Below, piece after piece: positions 1-5,574 of a DNA stretch of 6,281 nucleotides. The stretch's first letter is position 1. Every line of letters begins with the position of its first letter. Source of the DNA: an uncultured Treponema sp. (GTDB lineage Bacteria > Spirochaetota > Spirochaetia > Treponematales > Treponemataceae); assembly GCA_947165795.1 (NCBI GenBank), contig CAMVBP010000119.1, positions 1 to 6,281 on the forward strand, read 5' to 3'. The translations under genes and the position numbers were made by a program. The notes below the pieces were generated by a model that was given only the letters and a program-made list of their open reading frames with translations, made no database searches and was not told where the DNA came from.

Positions 1-218
1 CAGTAATTGAATCTGACAATGAAGCAGGACTTAAGATTCTTGAAAACCTTGGTGATGAAGAAGAAATCACTACAGATGCAGTTATCAAGAATGAAGATGA
101 GGAAATCGTTGATTACTCTAACTACGAACCTACAGAGCAGAAAGAAGAAGATATTGAAGCTGACAAAGAAGAAAGCCTCGCTGACAATGTAGACGAAGAC
201 AATATTTATAAGGACTAA
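1..218 (+). CDS. rpsB: Ribosomal protein S2, C-terminal fragment (partial)
   Basis: The left edge cuts this gene. The reading frame begins at base 3 and gives 71 residues before TAA at 216-218. Ribosomal protein S2 belongs to the small subunit. The identification rests mainly on position: rpsB lies directly upstream of tsf in most bacteria, and the gap here is 3 bases. The first residues (AVIESDNEAG-like, with the A outside the window) resemble the final helix of the S2 core. What follows is an unusual tail: I count 28 Asp/Glu against 5 Lys and no Arg in the 71 residues, which looks disordered and extends well past where the E. coli protein would end. The tsf ribosome binding site lies inside its last codons. 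No S2 catalytic or RNA-binding motif is in view, so a different acidic protein cannot be excluded from the sequence alone. Confidence 0.75.
   Translation, partial: VIESDNEAGLKILENLGDEEEITTDAVIKNEDEEIVDYSNYEPTEQKEEDIEADKEESLADNVDEDNIYKD
210..214 (+). promoter_or_regulatory. Ribosome binding site of tsf, inside the end of rpsB
   Basis: AAGGA lies 7 bases before the tsf ATG and overlaps the last sense codons of the upstream gene. It fixes the tsf start at 222. It also suggests that ribosomes finishing rpsB assist initiation at tsf. Confidence 0.8.
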
Positions 219-221
219 AAA

Positions 222-1055
222 ATGGCAATTACAGCAGCTGACGTAAAAGCACTCCGCGAAAAAACCGGAGCCGGCATGATGGAATGTAAAAAGGCCCTTA
301 CAGAATGTGACGGAGATATGGCAAAGGCAGAAAAGTTACTTAAAGAAAAAGGACTTGCTGCAGTAGCTAAGAGAGCCGAAAGAGCAACTTCTGAAGGTCG
401 TTTGTTTATCCGTGAACAGAACGGAAAAATTGCAGTTGTTGAACTTACTTGTGAAACAGACTTTGTTGCAAATAACGCAGATTTTATTGCAGTTGGAGAA
501 AAACTCCTCGATGTAACTTTCGAAAAAGGTTATACAAAAGTAGAAGACGAACACAATACAATTCTTGAACCACTCAAGGTTTCTATCCGCGAAAATATGA
601 ATGTAGCTAAGGTAGAAGTTATTGATGTTCCTGCAGATTCTTCTGCAGCTTTCTATATTCACTCTGACCACAAAACTGGTGCAGTTGTAGTTATTAAAGG
701 TTCTACAGCAGATGCTGTTAAGACATTTGCAAAAGACTGCTGTCTCCACATTGCAGCATTCACACCTGCATACACAGCTAAAAAAGATGTTCCAGACAGC
801 TACATTGCTGAACAGAAGGAAATCTTTAAGGCACAGATGGATCAGGACGAAAAGATGGCTGGTAAGCCTGACAACGTTAAGGAAGGAATTCTTCAGGGTA
901 AGATTAACAAGCACCTTGCAGAAATCTGTTTCGAAGACCAGATGTTCGTAAAGGACGACAAGAAAACTGTAACAGCTAAGCTTGCAGAAGTTGGAAAAGA
1001 AGCAGGAGCTTCTTTGAGCTTTGCAGCAGCTAAGTTGTTCATACTTGGCAAGTAA
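222..1055 (+). CDS. tsf: Elongation factor Ts
   Basis: EF-Ts is the cytoplasmic guanine nucleotide exchange factor that releases GDP from EF-Tu so it can reload with GTP. The 277 residues match the family length (about 280 in E. coli). Residues 1-55 form the UBA-like N-terminal domain, with the signature VKALREKTGAGMMECKKAL at 8-26. TDFVA at 79-83 holds the Asp80-Phe81 pair that in E. coli EF-Ts contacts EF-Tu. The core continues with YIH at 145-147, HIAA at 176-179 and the GKINKHLAE segment at 226-234 that ends the second core subdomain. The ATG at 222 has a well placed AAGGA. The gene follows rpsB by 3 bases, the usual bacterial pairing. Codon use looks optimised: by hand count only 1 of 18 leucines is TTA, unlike the genes from uppS onward, which fits high expression. 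Many cysteines (C22, C29, C77, C173, C174) are present, with no known role. Confidence 0.97.
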   Translation: MAITAADVKALREKTGAGMMECKKALTECDGDMAKAEKLLKEKGLAAVAKRAERATSEGRLFIREQNGKIAVVELTCETDFVANNADFIAVGEKLLDVTFEKGYTKVEDEHNTILEPLKVSIRENMNVAKVEVIDVPADSSAAFYIHSDHKTGAVVVIKGSTADAVKTFAKDCCLHIAAFTPAYTAKKDVPDSYIAEQKEIFKAQMDQDEKMAGKPDNVKEGILQGKINKHLAEICFEDQMFVKDDKKTVTAKLAEVGKEAGASLSFAAAKLFILGK

Positions 1056-1065
1056 TTACAGCCCC

Positions 1066-1127
1066 CTCCTCCACGAAAAAAAACACAAGATTAATTATTT
1101 TTTTCTATTGTTTTTTTGCTGGAGGAG
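1066..1127 (+). repeat. Inverted repeat / hairpin I, pyrimidine arm against GGAGGAG arm
   Basis: CTCCTCCA (1066-1073) is the exact reverse complement of TGGAGGAG (1120-1127). Just inside, AAAAAAACA (1077-1085) is the exact reverse complement of TGTTTTTTT (1109-1117). The two helices of 8 and 9 pairs are separated by a 3/2-base internal loop and close a 23-base loop. No T-tract follows the right arm, so it does not look like a terminator. The right arm carries a perfect Shine-Dalgarno-like GGAGGAG, but no start codon follows within useful distance. Confidence 0.75.
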
Positions 1128-1217
1128 AAAAGCACGGCATACGACATCTGCACAAGCAAAGCGCAGAAGCCGTTGTATGCCGGGATTTTATCCGGAAAGC
1201 AAAAAAAAATAATTAAT
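1090..1217 (+). repeat. Long nested palindrome spanning most of the tsf-frr gap
   Basis: ATTAATTATTTTTTT (1090-1104) and AAAAAAATAATTAAT (1203-1217) are perfect 15-base inverted repeats. Inside them GGAGAAAA (1124-1131) can pair with TTTTATCC (1186-1193) at 7 of 8 positions, and TTGCT (1116-1120) with AGCAA (1198-1202). Hairpin II (1135-1182) sits at the tip. A separate register pairs TTTTTTTGCT (1111-1120) with AGCAAAAAAA (1198-1207), 10 of 10. The whole 128 bases can thus fold as one interrupted stem. The outer arms are low-complexity A/T, so part of their match could be chance. I see no clear target-site duplication to prove it is a mobile element. Confidence 0.6.
1135..1182 (+). repeat. 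Hairpin II, GC-rich stem-loop
   Basis: CGGCATACGAC (1135-1145) pairs with GTTGTATGCCG (1172-1182) over 11 positions, 10 Watson-Crick and one G-U. An inner helix joins TCTGC (1147-1151) to GCAGA (1163-1167) around an 11-base loop. The G-U pair keeps RNA pairing but is a mismatch in cruciform DNA, which mildly favours a role as RNA. This stem is compatible with either alternative fold of the flanking arms. No T-tract follows it on the + strand, and on the minus strand only a weak TTTT lies beyond the stem, so I do not call it a terminator. Confidence 0.8.
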
Positions 1218-1219
1218 AT

Positions 1220-1224
1220 AGGAG
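1220..1224 (+). promoter_or_regulatory. Ribosome binding site of frr
   Basis: AGGAG lies 6 bases before the frr ATG at 1231 and sets that start. It is complementary to CTCCT at 1066-1070 in the pyrimidine tract upstream, so it could be masked when that tract is not held in hairpin I. Confidence 0.85.
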
Positions 1225-1230
1225 TTAGAA

Positions 1231-1773
1231 ATGGCAGATATTGAAGAAAGAATGAATAAAACTATCGATTCATTAAAGGATTCATTTAACACAATCAGAA
1301 CTGGACGCGCTAATGCCGCAATTTTTGATAAGGTTCGTGTTGATTACTACGGAACAAAATCACCTTTGAATCAGGTTGCTACAATCGCAATTCCTGAAGC
1401 CCGCTCTGTCATCATCACTCCGTTTGATAAAACTTTAATCGGCGAAATTGAAAAGGCAATTCAGGTTGCAGACCTTGGCTTGAATCCTTCTAACGATGGA
1501 AAAGTAATCCGTATTTCAATTCCAGCACTTACAGCAGACCGCCGAAAAGAGCTTGTAAAACAGGCTAAAACTGTTGCAGAAAATTCAAGAACTGCAATCC
1601 GCAACATCCGCCGCGACGGAAACGACGACCTCAAGAAACAGCAGAAAGACGGAACACTCACAGAGGACGGACTTAAAACAGAAACAGACAAGCTTCAGAA
1701 GCTTACAGATAAATACATCGAAGAAATCAACAAGATTTACGATGCAAAAGAAAAGGATATTTTGCAGAACTAA
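1231..1773 (+). CDS. frr: Ribosome recycling factor
   Basis: RRF acts with EF-G in the cytoplasm to split the post-termination ribosome and free it for another round. The protein has 180 residues, close to the usual 185. The long three-helix bundle is split by the small beta domain in the family manner: the first helix ends in IRTGRA (22-27); the beta domain spans roughly 30-103 and includes GLNPSNDG (83-90); and the two return helices start at LTADRRKELVK (100-110) and carry the conserved arginine cluster IRNIRRDGND (123-132). The last residues rejoin the first helix. A strong AGGAG supports the start. The stop codon TAA shares its last A with the ATG of uppS, so the two are probably translationally coupled. 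The gene follows the structured gap after tsf. Confidence 0.97.
   Translation: MADIEERMNKTIDSLKDSFNTIRTGRANAAIFDKVRVDYYGTKSPLNQVATIAIPEARSVIITPFDKTLIGEIEKAIQVADLGLNPSNDGKVIRISIPALTADRRKELVKQAKTVAENSRTAIRNIRRDGNDDLKKQQKDGTLTEDGLKTETDKLQKLTDKYIEEINKIYDAKEKDILQN
1753..1758 (+). promoter_or_regulatory. Distant Shine-Dalgarno-like site for uppS, inside frr
   Basis: AAGGAT within the 3' end of frr is the only purine-rich candidate before uppS and is 14 bases from its ATG, longer than the 5-8 bases seen at the other genes here. With the 1-base TAATG overlap, uppS initiation probably relies on ribosomes terminating at frr. Confidence 0.45.
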
Positions 1774-2474
1774 TGGCTGTTGATTTAGGTAATCTTCCGC
1801 TGCATGTTGCCATTACAATGGACGGCAACGGAAGATGGGCTCAAAATAAAAATCTACCTCGTACAAGCGGACATAATGAAGGTTTAAAGACAGCAAAAAA
1901 TATAGTTGCTGCCGCCGATGAGCTTGGAATAAAATACCTTACATTATATGTATTCTCTACAGAAAACTGGAAAAGAGCCGAACAGGAAGTAGGCTTCTTA
2001 ATGAATCTTATTCATACTCATCTAAAAGGTGAACTTGATTTTTACAGAAAAAATAAAATCAAAATTAATCATATTGGAGATATGAGTGCACTTCCGCAGA
2101 ATATTCAGAAAGATATAACAGACTGTATGGAAGACACAAAAAACTTTGACAGAATGACATTAAATCTTGCCATTAATTACGGCGGACAAAATGAAATCAT
2201 CAGAGGCATTAAAAAAATAATTAAAGAAAATCAGGATATAGATCTGAACGAAAAAAACTTTACGGATTATCTTGATTTAAAAGGCCAGCCGCCGGTTGAC
2301 TTATTAATCCGCACAGGCGGCGAACAGCGACTCAGTAATTTTTTAATTTATCACGTTGCCTATGCTGAGTTTATATATACTAAAACCTTGTGGCCGGATT
2401 ATAATAAAGAAGAATTTTACAAACAGATAGAAGACTTTCAAAATCGAAACAGAAGATTTGGAGCAGAAAAATAA
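1773..2474 (+). CDS. uppS: Undecaprenyl diphosphate synthase (cis-prenyltransferase)
   Basis: The enzyme adds isopentenyl units in cis to farnesyl diphosphate to make C55 undecaprenyl diphosphate, which after dephosphorylation carries peptidoglycan and other glycan precursors across the membrane. Its 233 residues are slightly shorter than the usual 240-255. MDGNGRWA at 16-23 contains the catalytic/metal Asp17 (E. coli Asp26); His34, Asn64 and Arg68 in GHNEG and FSTENWKR match the substrate site. RTGGEQRLSNF at 180-190 gives Arg180, Arg186 and Ser188, matching E. coli Arg194, Arg200 and Ser202. WPDY closes the family pattern. The RTGGE form, in place of RTSGE, is a variant I believe is common. 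The start overlaps the frr stop; cdsA begins 15 bases after its stop. TTA leucine codons are frequent from here on, suggesting lower expression than the translation genes. Confidence 0.97.
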   Translation: MAVDLGNLPLHVAITMDGNGRWAQNKNLPRTSGHNEGLKTAKNIVAAADELGIKYLTLYVFSTENWKRAEQEVGFLMNLIHTHLKGELDFYRKNKIKINHIGDMSALPQNIQKDITDCMEDTKNFDRMTLNLAINYGGQNEIIRGIKKIIKENQDIDLNEKNFTDYLDLKGQPPVDLLIRTGGEQRLSNFLIYHVAYAEFIYTKTLWPDYNKEEFYKQIEDFQNRNRRFGAEK

Positions 2475-2489
2475 ATACAGGAAATTAAT

Positions 2490-3323
2490 ATGAACAAAGT
2501 AGTTAAAAGATTGCTGACATTTTTTATAGGGGTTCCTCTTGTATTGTTTATCGTGTGGTTTGATTATTTGAATCACCTTGCATTACATATAGCTTTTTCA
2601 GTTTTTACATTCTTTGCTGCTATAGAACTCTGGAACATGCTTTCTAAAAAAGTAAAATTATATCCAAAATATCTTATAACTTTTCTTACTACCCTTCTCC
2701 CGGTTATTTCCTACATTTTTATAATGCTTGGAAAATCAATTGAAATTACACAGTGGATCTTAATTTTTGAATTCATTTTCTTAATGGGTATAGAAGTTTT
2801 CGTTTCTAAAACTTTTGAAAATTCAGTTGAAAAAATAACCCGTTCTCTTTTTATTCTTGTATACGGCGGTTTTTTAATGACCTTCCTTGCAAGAATTATT
2901 ACTCTTGAAAATTCAACGCATATTTTTGCATTGTTCATTATTTATGTATTTATGTGCGATTCTGCGGCATGGTTCTTTGGAATTCTTTTTGGAAAAAACA
3001 ACAGAGGACTTTTCCCTGCAAGCCCGAATAAAAGCATTGCAGGATTTGTCGGCGGAATTACAACTTCAATTCTTTGCGGAATTATCTTTAAATTGATTTT
3101 CCCGGAAATTATTACGGCTGAATTCTGGAAGGTAATTGTTTTAGGATTCTTTACTGCCGTAGCCGCAGTTATCGGAGATATTATTGAGTCTGTAATTAAA
3201 CGTTCCTGCGAGGTTAAAGACAGCGGAAACATTATTCCGGGACGTGGTGGAGTTTTAGATTCTATTGATTCAATTATAGTTGCAGCACCTGTATTCTATA
3301 TTGTTTACTATTTCCTTTTCTAA
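2490..3323 (+). CDS. cdsA: Phosphatidate cytidylyltransferase (CDP-diacylglycerol synthase)
   Basis: This integral membrane enzyme joins CTP and phosphatidic acid to form CDP-diacylglycerol, the branch-point precursor of bacterial phospholipids. The 277 residues contain about eight or nine hydrophobic segments (roughly 8-27, 30-47, 61-80, 87-105, 119-137, 143-167, 183-204, 212-230 and 261-277). The C-terminal signature starts at Ser234 (SVIKR, then KD at 243-244) and ends PGRGGVLDSID at 250-260. Against the PROSITE-type CDS signature as I remember it (GHGG followed by DRxD), Arg252 replaces His and Ser258 replaces Arg, while Asp257 and Asp260 are kept. Earlier motifs also differ: DSAAW at 157-161 where DTGAY-like is usual, and SPNKSIAG at 178-185 where SPKKTxEG is common. 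AGGA 7 bases upstream supports the ATG. It lies between uppS and dxr, as in other treponemes. Family assignment is firm; full activity is inferred. Confidence 0.93.
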   Translation: MNKVVKRLLTFFIGVPLVLFIVWFDYLNHLALHIAFSVFTFFAAIELWNMLSKKVKLYPKYLITFLTTLLPVISYIFIMLGKSIEITQWILIFEFIFLMGIEVFVSKTFENSVEKITRSLFILVYGGFLMTFLARIITLENSTHIFALFIIYVFMCDSAAWFFGILFGKNNRGLFPASPNKSIAGFVGGITTSILCGIIFKLIFPEIITAEFWKVIVLGFFTAVAAVIGDIIESVIKRSCEVKDSGNIIPGRGGVLDSIDSIIVAAPVFYIVYYFLF

Positions 3324-3350
3324 AATTTCCACAGCTTTTGGAGTCTCTTA

Positions 3351-4451
3351 ATGAAACGAATTTTAGTTCTTGGTTGTACCGGCTCAATAGGAACAAGTAC
3401 TTTAAATATTGTACGCAACATGGGCGAAGATTTCTGCATTTGCGGACTTCAGGCTCATAGTAATTCAGAAAAACTTGAAAGCTTTGCAAAGGAATTTTCT
3501 AACGGTAAAGCAATTCCCACATTATTAACAAAAGACGATTCTTCGGAGCAGGCTTTTATTGAATTAATAAATAAATCAAAGCCAGACATTGTAGTTAATG
3601 GAATTGCAGGAGCAGCAGGTTTAATTCCTTCTAAATGCGTTCTTGAAAGCGGAATAAATCTTGCGCTTGCAAACAAAGAAACAATCGTTATGGCAGGAAA
3701 CTTGATAAAAGAAACTGCCGCTTCAAATAACGCAAAAATCTTTCCGGTAGATTCAGAGCATTCAGCAATTTTCTGCCTTAGTGAAAAAATCGGAAAGGAA
3801 AATATTTCTAAAATTATTATTACGGCAAGCGGCGGCCCGTTCAGAACTCTTCCAAAAGAAGAATTAAATAACGTAACGGTTCAGATGGCTTTAAAACATC
3901 CTACCTGGAATATGGGCAAAAAAATTACAATTGATTCTGCTACGCTTGCAAATAAAGGACTTGAAGTTATAGAAGCGGCAAGACTCTTTGATGCTTCTGC
4001 AGATAAAATCCAGGTTGTTATTCATCCGCAAAGTTTAATTCATTCATTAGTTCAGACTAACGACGGCGTTATGTATGCGCAGATTTCTGAGCCGGACATG
4101 AAGCATCCTATATTAACTGCTTTAAGCTGGCCGGAAAATAAAACAAGTTACCTTGAACCATTTAATTTGTTTGATAAAACGATGAACTTTTATCAGCCGC
4201 GAATAAATGATTTTCCAATGTTAGGTTACGCCTTTGAATGTGTAAAGCTTGGCGGACGTTATTCTATAGCTTTTAATGCAGCAAATGAAATTGCTGTTGC
4301 AGCCTTCCTTGAAGAAAAAATCAGTTTTAATTCAATTTCTAAAATAGTTCGTACAGTTCTGGATAAATCATGGAATTCAGAACCTAAGGATTATAAAGAG
4401 GTTTTTGAAGCAGATCAGAATGCACGCAGATATGCAATGGAGTTGTTATGA
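3351..4451 (+). CDS. dxr: 1-deoxy-D-xylulose-5-phosphate reductoisomerase
   Basis: Dxr (IspC) rearranges and reduces DXP to 2-C-methyl-D-erythritol 4-phosphate with NADPH, the first committed step of the MEP isoprenoid pathway, in the cytosol; it is the fosmidomycin target. The 366 residues carry the N-terminal Rossmann motif GCTGSIGTSTL (8-18), LANKE at 106-110, DSEH at 134-137, SGGPFR at 160-165, HPTWNMG at 183-189 and DSATLANKGLEVIEA at 195-209. Metal ligands Asp134, Glu136 and Glu205 correspond to E. coli Asp150, Glu152 and Glu231; Ser160, His183, Asn201 and Lys202 match other active-site positions. The closing domain follows FNAANE (about 318-323). The length is somewhat below E. coli (398). 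GGAG at 3340-3343 lies 7 bases before the ATG. Its TGA overlaps the rseP ATG by 4 bases. Dxr supplies the pathway that uppS consumes two genes upstream. Confidence 0.98.
   Translation: MKRILVLGCTGSIGTSTLNIVRNMGEDFCICGLQAHSNSEKLESFAKEFSNGKAIPTLLTKDDSSEQAFIELINKSKPDIVVNGIAGAAGLIPSKCVLESGINLALANKETIVMAGNLIKETAASNNAKIFPVDSEHSAIFCLSEKIGKENISKIIITASGGPFRTLPKEELNNVTVQMALKHPTWNMGKKITIDSATLANKGLEVIEAARLFDASADKIQVVIHPQSLIHSLVQTNDGVMYAQISEPDMKHPILTALSWPENKTSYLEPFNLFDKTMNFYQPRINDFPMLGYAFECVKLGGRYSIAFNAANEIAVAAFLEEKISFNSISKIVRTVLDKSWNSEPKDYKEVFEADQNARRYAMELL
4439..4442 (+). promoter_or_regulatory. Ribosome binding site of rseP, inside the end of dxr
   Basis: GGAG lies 5 bases before the rseP ATG at 4448, within the last codons of dxr. 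Together with the ATGA stop-start overlap it fixes the start and indicates translational coupling of rseP to dxr. Confidence 0.8.
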
Positions 4452-5560
4452 AATGGCTTTATGGAATTCTCTGCCTGATTTTTTTAATTATCTTTCATGA
4501 GTTCGGACATTTTATAGCTGCAAAAATTTTTGGTGTTAAGGTTGAATCCTTTTCTGTAGGCTTTGGTCCAATTCTTCTTCACAAAAAATTCCGTGGAACC
4601 GATTACCGGCTTTCTCTTTTGCCGCTTGGCGGTTATTGTGGAATGAAGGGAGAAAATGATTTTAGAAAAGCCATTGAAGAAGACTTGAGTGAAATTCAGG
4701 CTGAAGAAGATTCCTTGTATGGAGTTCATCCTGTAAAGCGTGCATTAATTGGATTTGCCGGTCCTTTCTTTAATTTTATTTTTGCCTTTCTTGCTTTTTC
4801 TCTTATTTATGGAATCGGGTATTATTATTACACTTATTCAAATAAAATTATTATTGCATCAGAGGTAATGGAAAATGTAACTTCTGTTGCCAAGGATGCA
4901 GGCTTAAAGACAGGAGATTTAATTATAAAAATTGATGAAACTCCTGTTTCTGATTTTAGTGAAATAAGAAGCCTGATTGCACCAAGACCGGAAGAAGAAA
5001 TTCAAATTACAGTTTTACGTAATAATCAGGAGCTTACCTTCAGTTTAATTCCGGAGCTTGATAAGGACAGAGGCATTGGCGTTATTGGAATTACGTTTGA
5101 TGAAAATGAAGAAATTATTAAAGAATCTGAACCTTCGGGATTTTTTGGCGCATTAAAAAAAGGCTTTATTGATTGCTTTGAAACAGTTTCCATAACTTTT
5201 AAAAGCATTGGAATTTTATTTAAAGGCGTTAATCTTGATAATGTAGTTTCAGGGCCAATCAGAGCAACGGAACTTCTTGGAAATACTGTAAAAGCCGGAA
5301 TGGCAGAAGGATTCCGTCAGGGCTTAGTCGGCATTTTACAGATTATGGCAATTATCAGTATGTCGCTTTGTATAATGAATCTGCTTCCTATTCCGGCACT
5401 GGACGGCGGGCTTATTCTTATTGCTTTAATTGAATTTATTACCAGAAAAAAGATAAAACCAAAAATTCAGTATTATATTCAATTCATTGGAATTGCTTTT
5501 ATTCTGGTTCTTGCATTTATCGGGTTAAAAGGCGATATTATATATCTAATTAAGAAGTAA
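4448..5560 (+). CDS. rseP: Site-2 protease family zinc metalloprotease (RseP/RasP)
   Basis: Site-2 proteases cut membrane-embedded segments of substrates such as anti-sigma factors and leftover signal peptides. HEFGH at 17-21 in the first membrane helix gives two zinc-ligand histidines and the catalytic glutamate; Asp319 in NLLPIPALDG (311-320) supplies the third ligand. The membrane-associated beta-hairpin region reads YRLSLLPLGGYCGMKGE (53-69). GFAGPFFNF at 102-110 opens the second membrane helix (to about 125). A single PDZ domain spans about 138-205, centred on AGLKTGDLIIKIDETPV. Two C-terminal helices lie near 298-330 and 345-366. At 370 residues with one PDZ domain it resembles RasP-type enzymes more than the 450-residue, two-PDZ E. 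coli RseP. The stretch at 70-90 is acidic and polar. No candidate substrate such as an anti-sigma factor is in view; the next gene encodes an exported protein. Confidence 0.95.
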   Translation: MKWLYGILCLIFLIIFHEFGHFIAAKIFGVKVESFSVGFGPILLHKKFRGTDYRLSLLPLGGYCGMKGENDFRKAIEEDLSEIQAEEDSLYGVHPVKRALIGFAGPFFNFIFAFLAFSLIYGIGYYYYTYSNKIIIASEVMENVTSVAKDAGLKTGDLIIKIDETPVSDFSEIRSLIAPRPEEEIQITVLRNNQELTFSLIPELDKDRGIGVIGITFDENEEIIKESEPSGFFGALKKGFIDCFETVSITFKSIGILFKGVNLDNVVSGPIRATELLGNTVKAGMAEGFRQGLVGILQIMAIISMSLCIMNLLPIPALDGGLILIALIEFITRKKIKPKIQYYIQFIGIAFILVLAFIGLKGDIIYLIKK

Positions 5561-5574
5561 AGAGGATTAAGAAA

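Larger units (their letters stand above)
1056..1230 (+). other. Structured intergenic region between tsf and frr
   Basis: This 175-base gap is the only sizeable non-coding stretch; other junctions run from a 4-base overlap to 27 bases. It contains a pyrimidine tract (CCCCCTCCTCC, 1062-1072), homopolymer A and T runs, and several inverted repeats listed separately. I see no convincing sigma-70 promoter and no hairpin followed by a T-tract that would make an intrinsic terminator on either strand. It is therefore probably transcribed as the link between tsf and frr, or as the long 5' leader of frr if an unseen promoter lies inside. The frr ribosome binding site sits at its 3' end. Confidence 0.7.

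Noticed and set aside
336..914. A 192-codon open frame on the minus strand
   Set aside because: It lies wholly antisense to tsf, whose family motifs are certain. The translated protein is rich in Cys, Phe and Asn, as expected from reading an AT-rich gene backwards, and shows no domain.
1066..1127. Intrinsic terminator after tsf
   Set aside because: The hairpin has a strong lower stem, but its right arm is followed by AAAAGCACGG rather than a T-tract, and the T runs lie inside the stem and loop. The minus strand also lacks a T-tract after it.
1021..1212. A 63-codon + strand frame across the tsf end and the gap
   Set aside because: Half of it overlaps tsf in another frame. Its remainder runs through the homopolymer and hairpin sequence, it has no good ribosome binding site, and its product is low complexity.
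1187..1215. Sigma-70 promoter for frr (TTTATC, 17 bases, TAATTA)
   Set aside because: Only 3 of 6 and 2 of 6 positions match the consensus boxes. In such AT-rich sequence this is expected by chance.
1090..1217. Miniature inverted-repeat transposable element
   Set aside because: The 15-base terminal repeats are suggestive, but they are A/T homopolymer-rich, I find no convincing target-site duplication at the flanks, and no second copy is in the window. I keep it as a palindrome without calling it mobile.
3324..3350. Regulatory site or break in the operon between cdsA and dxr
   Set aside because: The 27 bases hold only the dxr ribosome binding site (GGAG at 3340-3343). I see no inverted repeat or promoter boxes.
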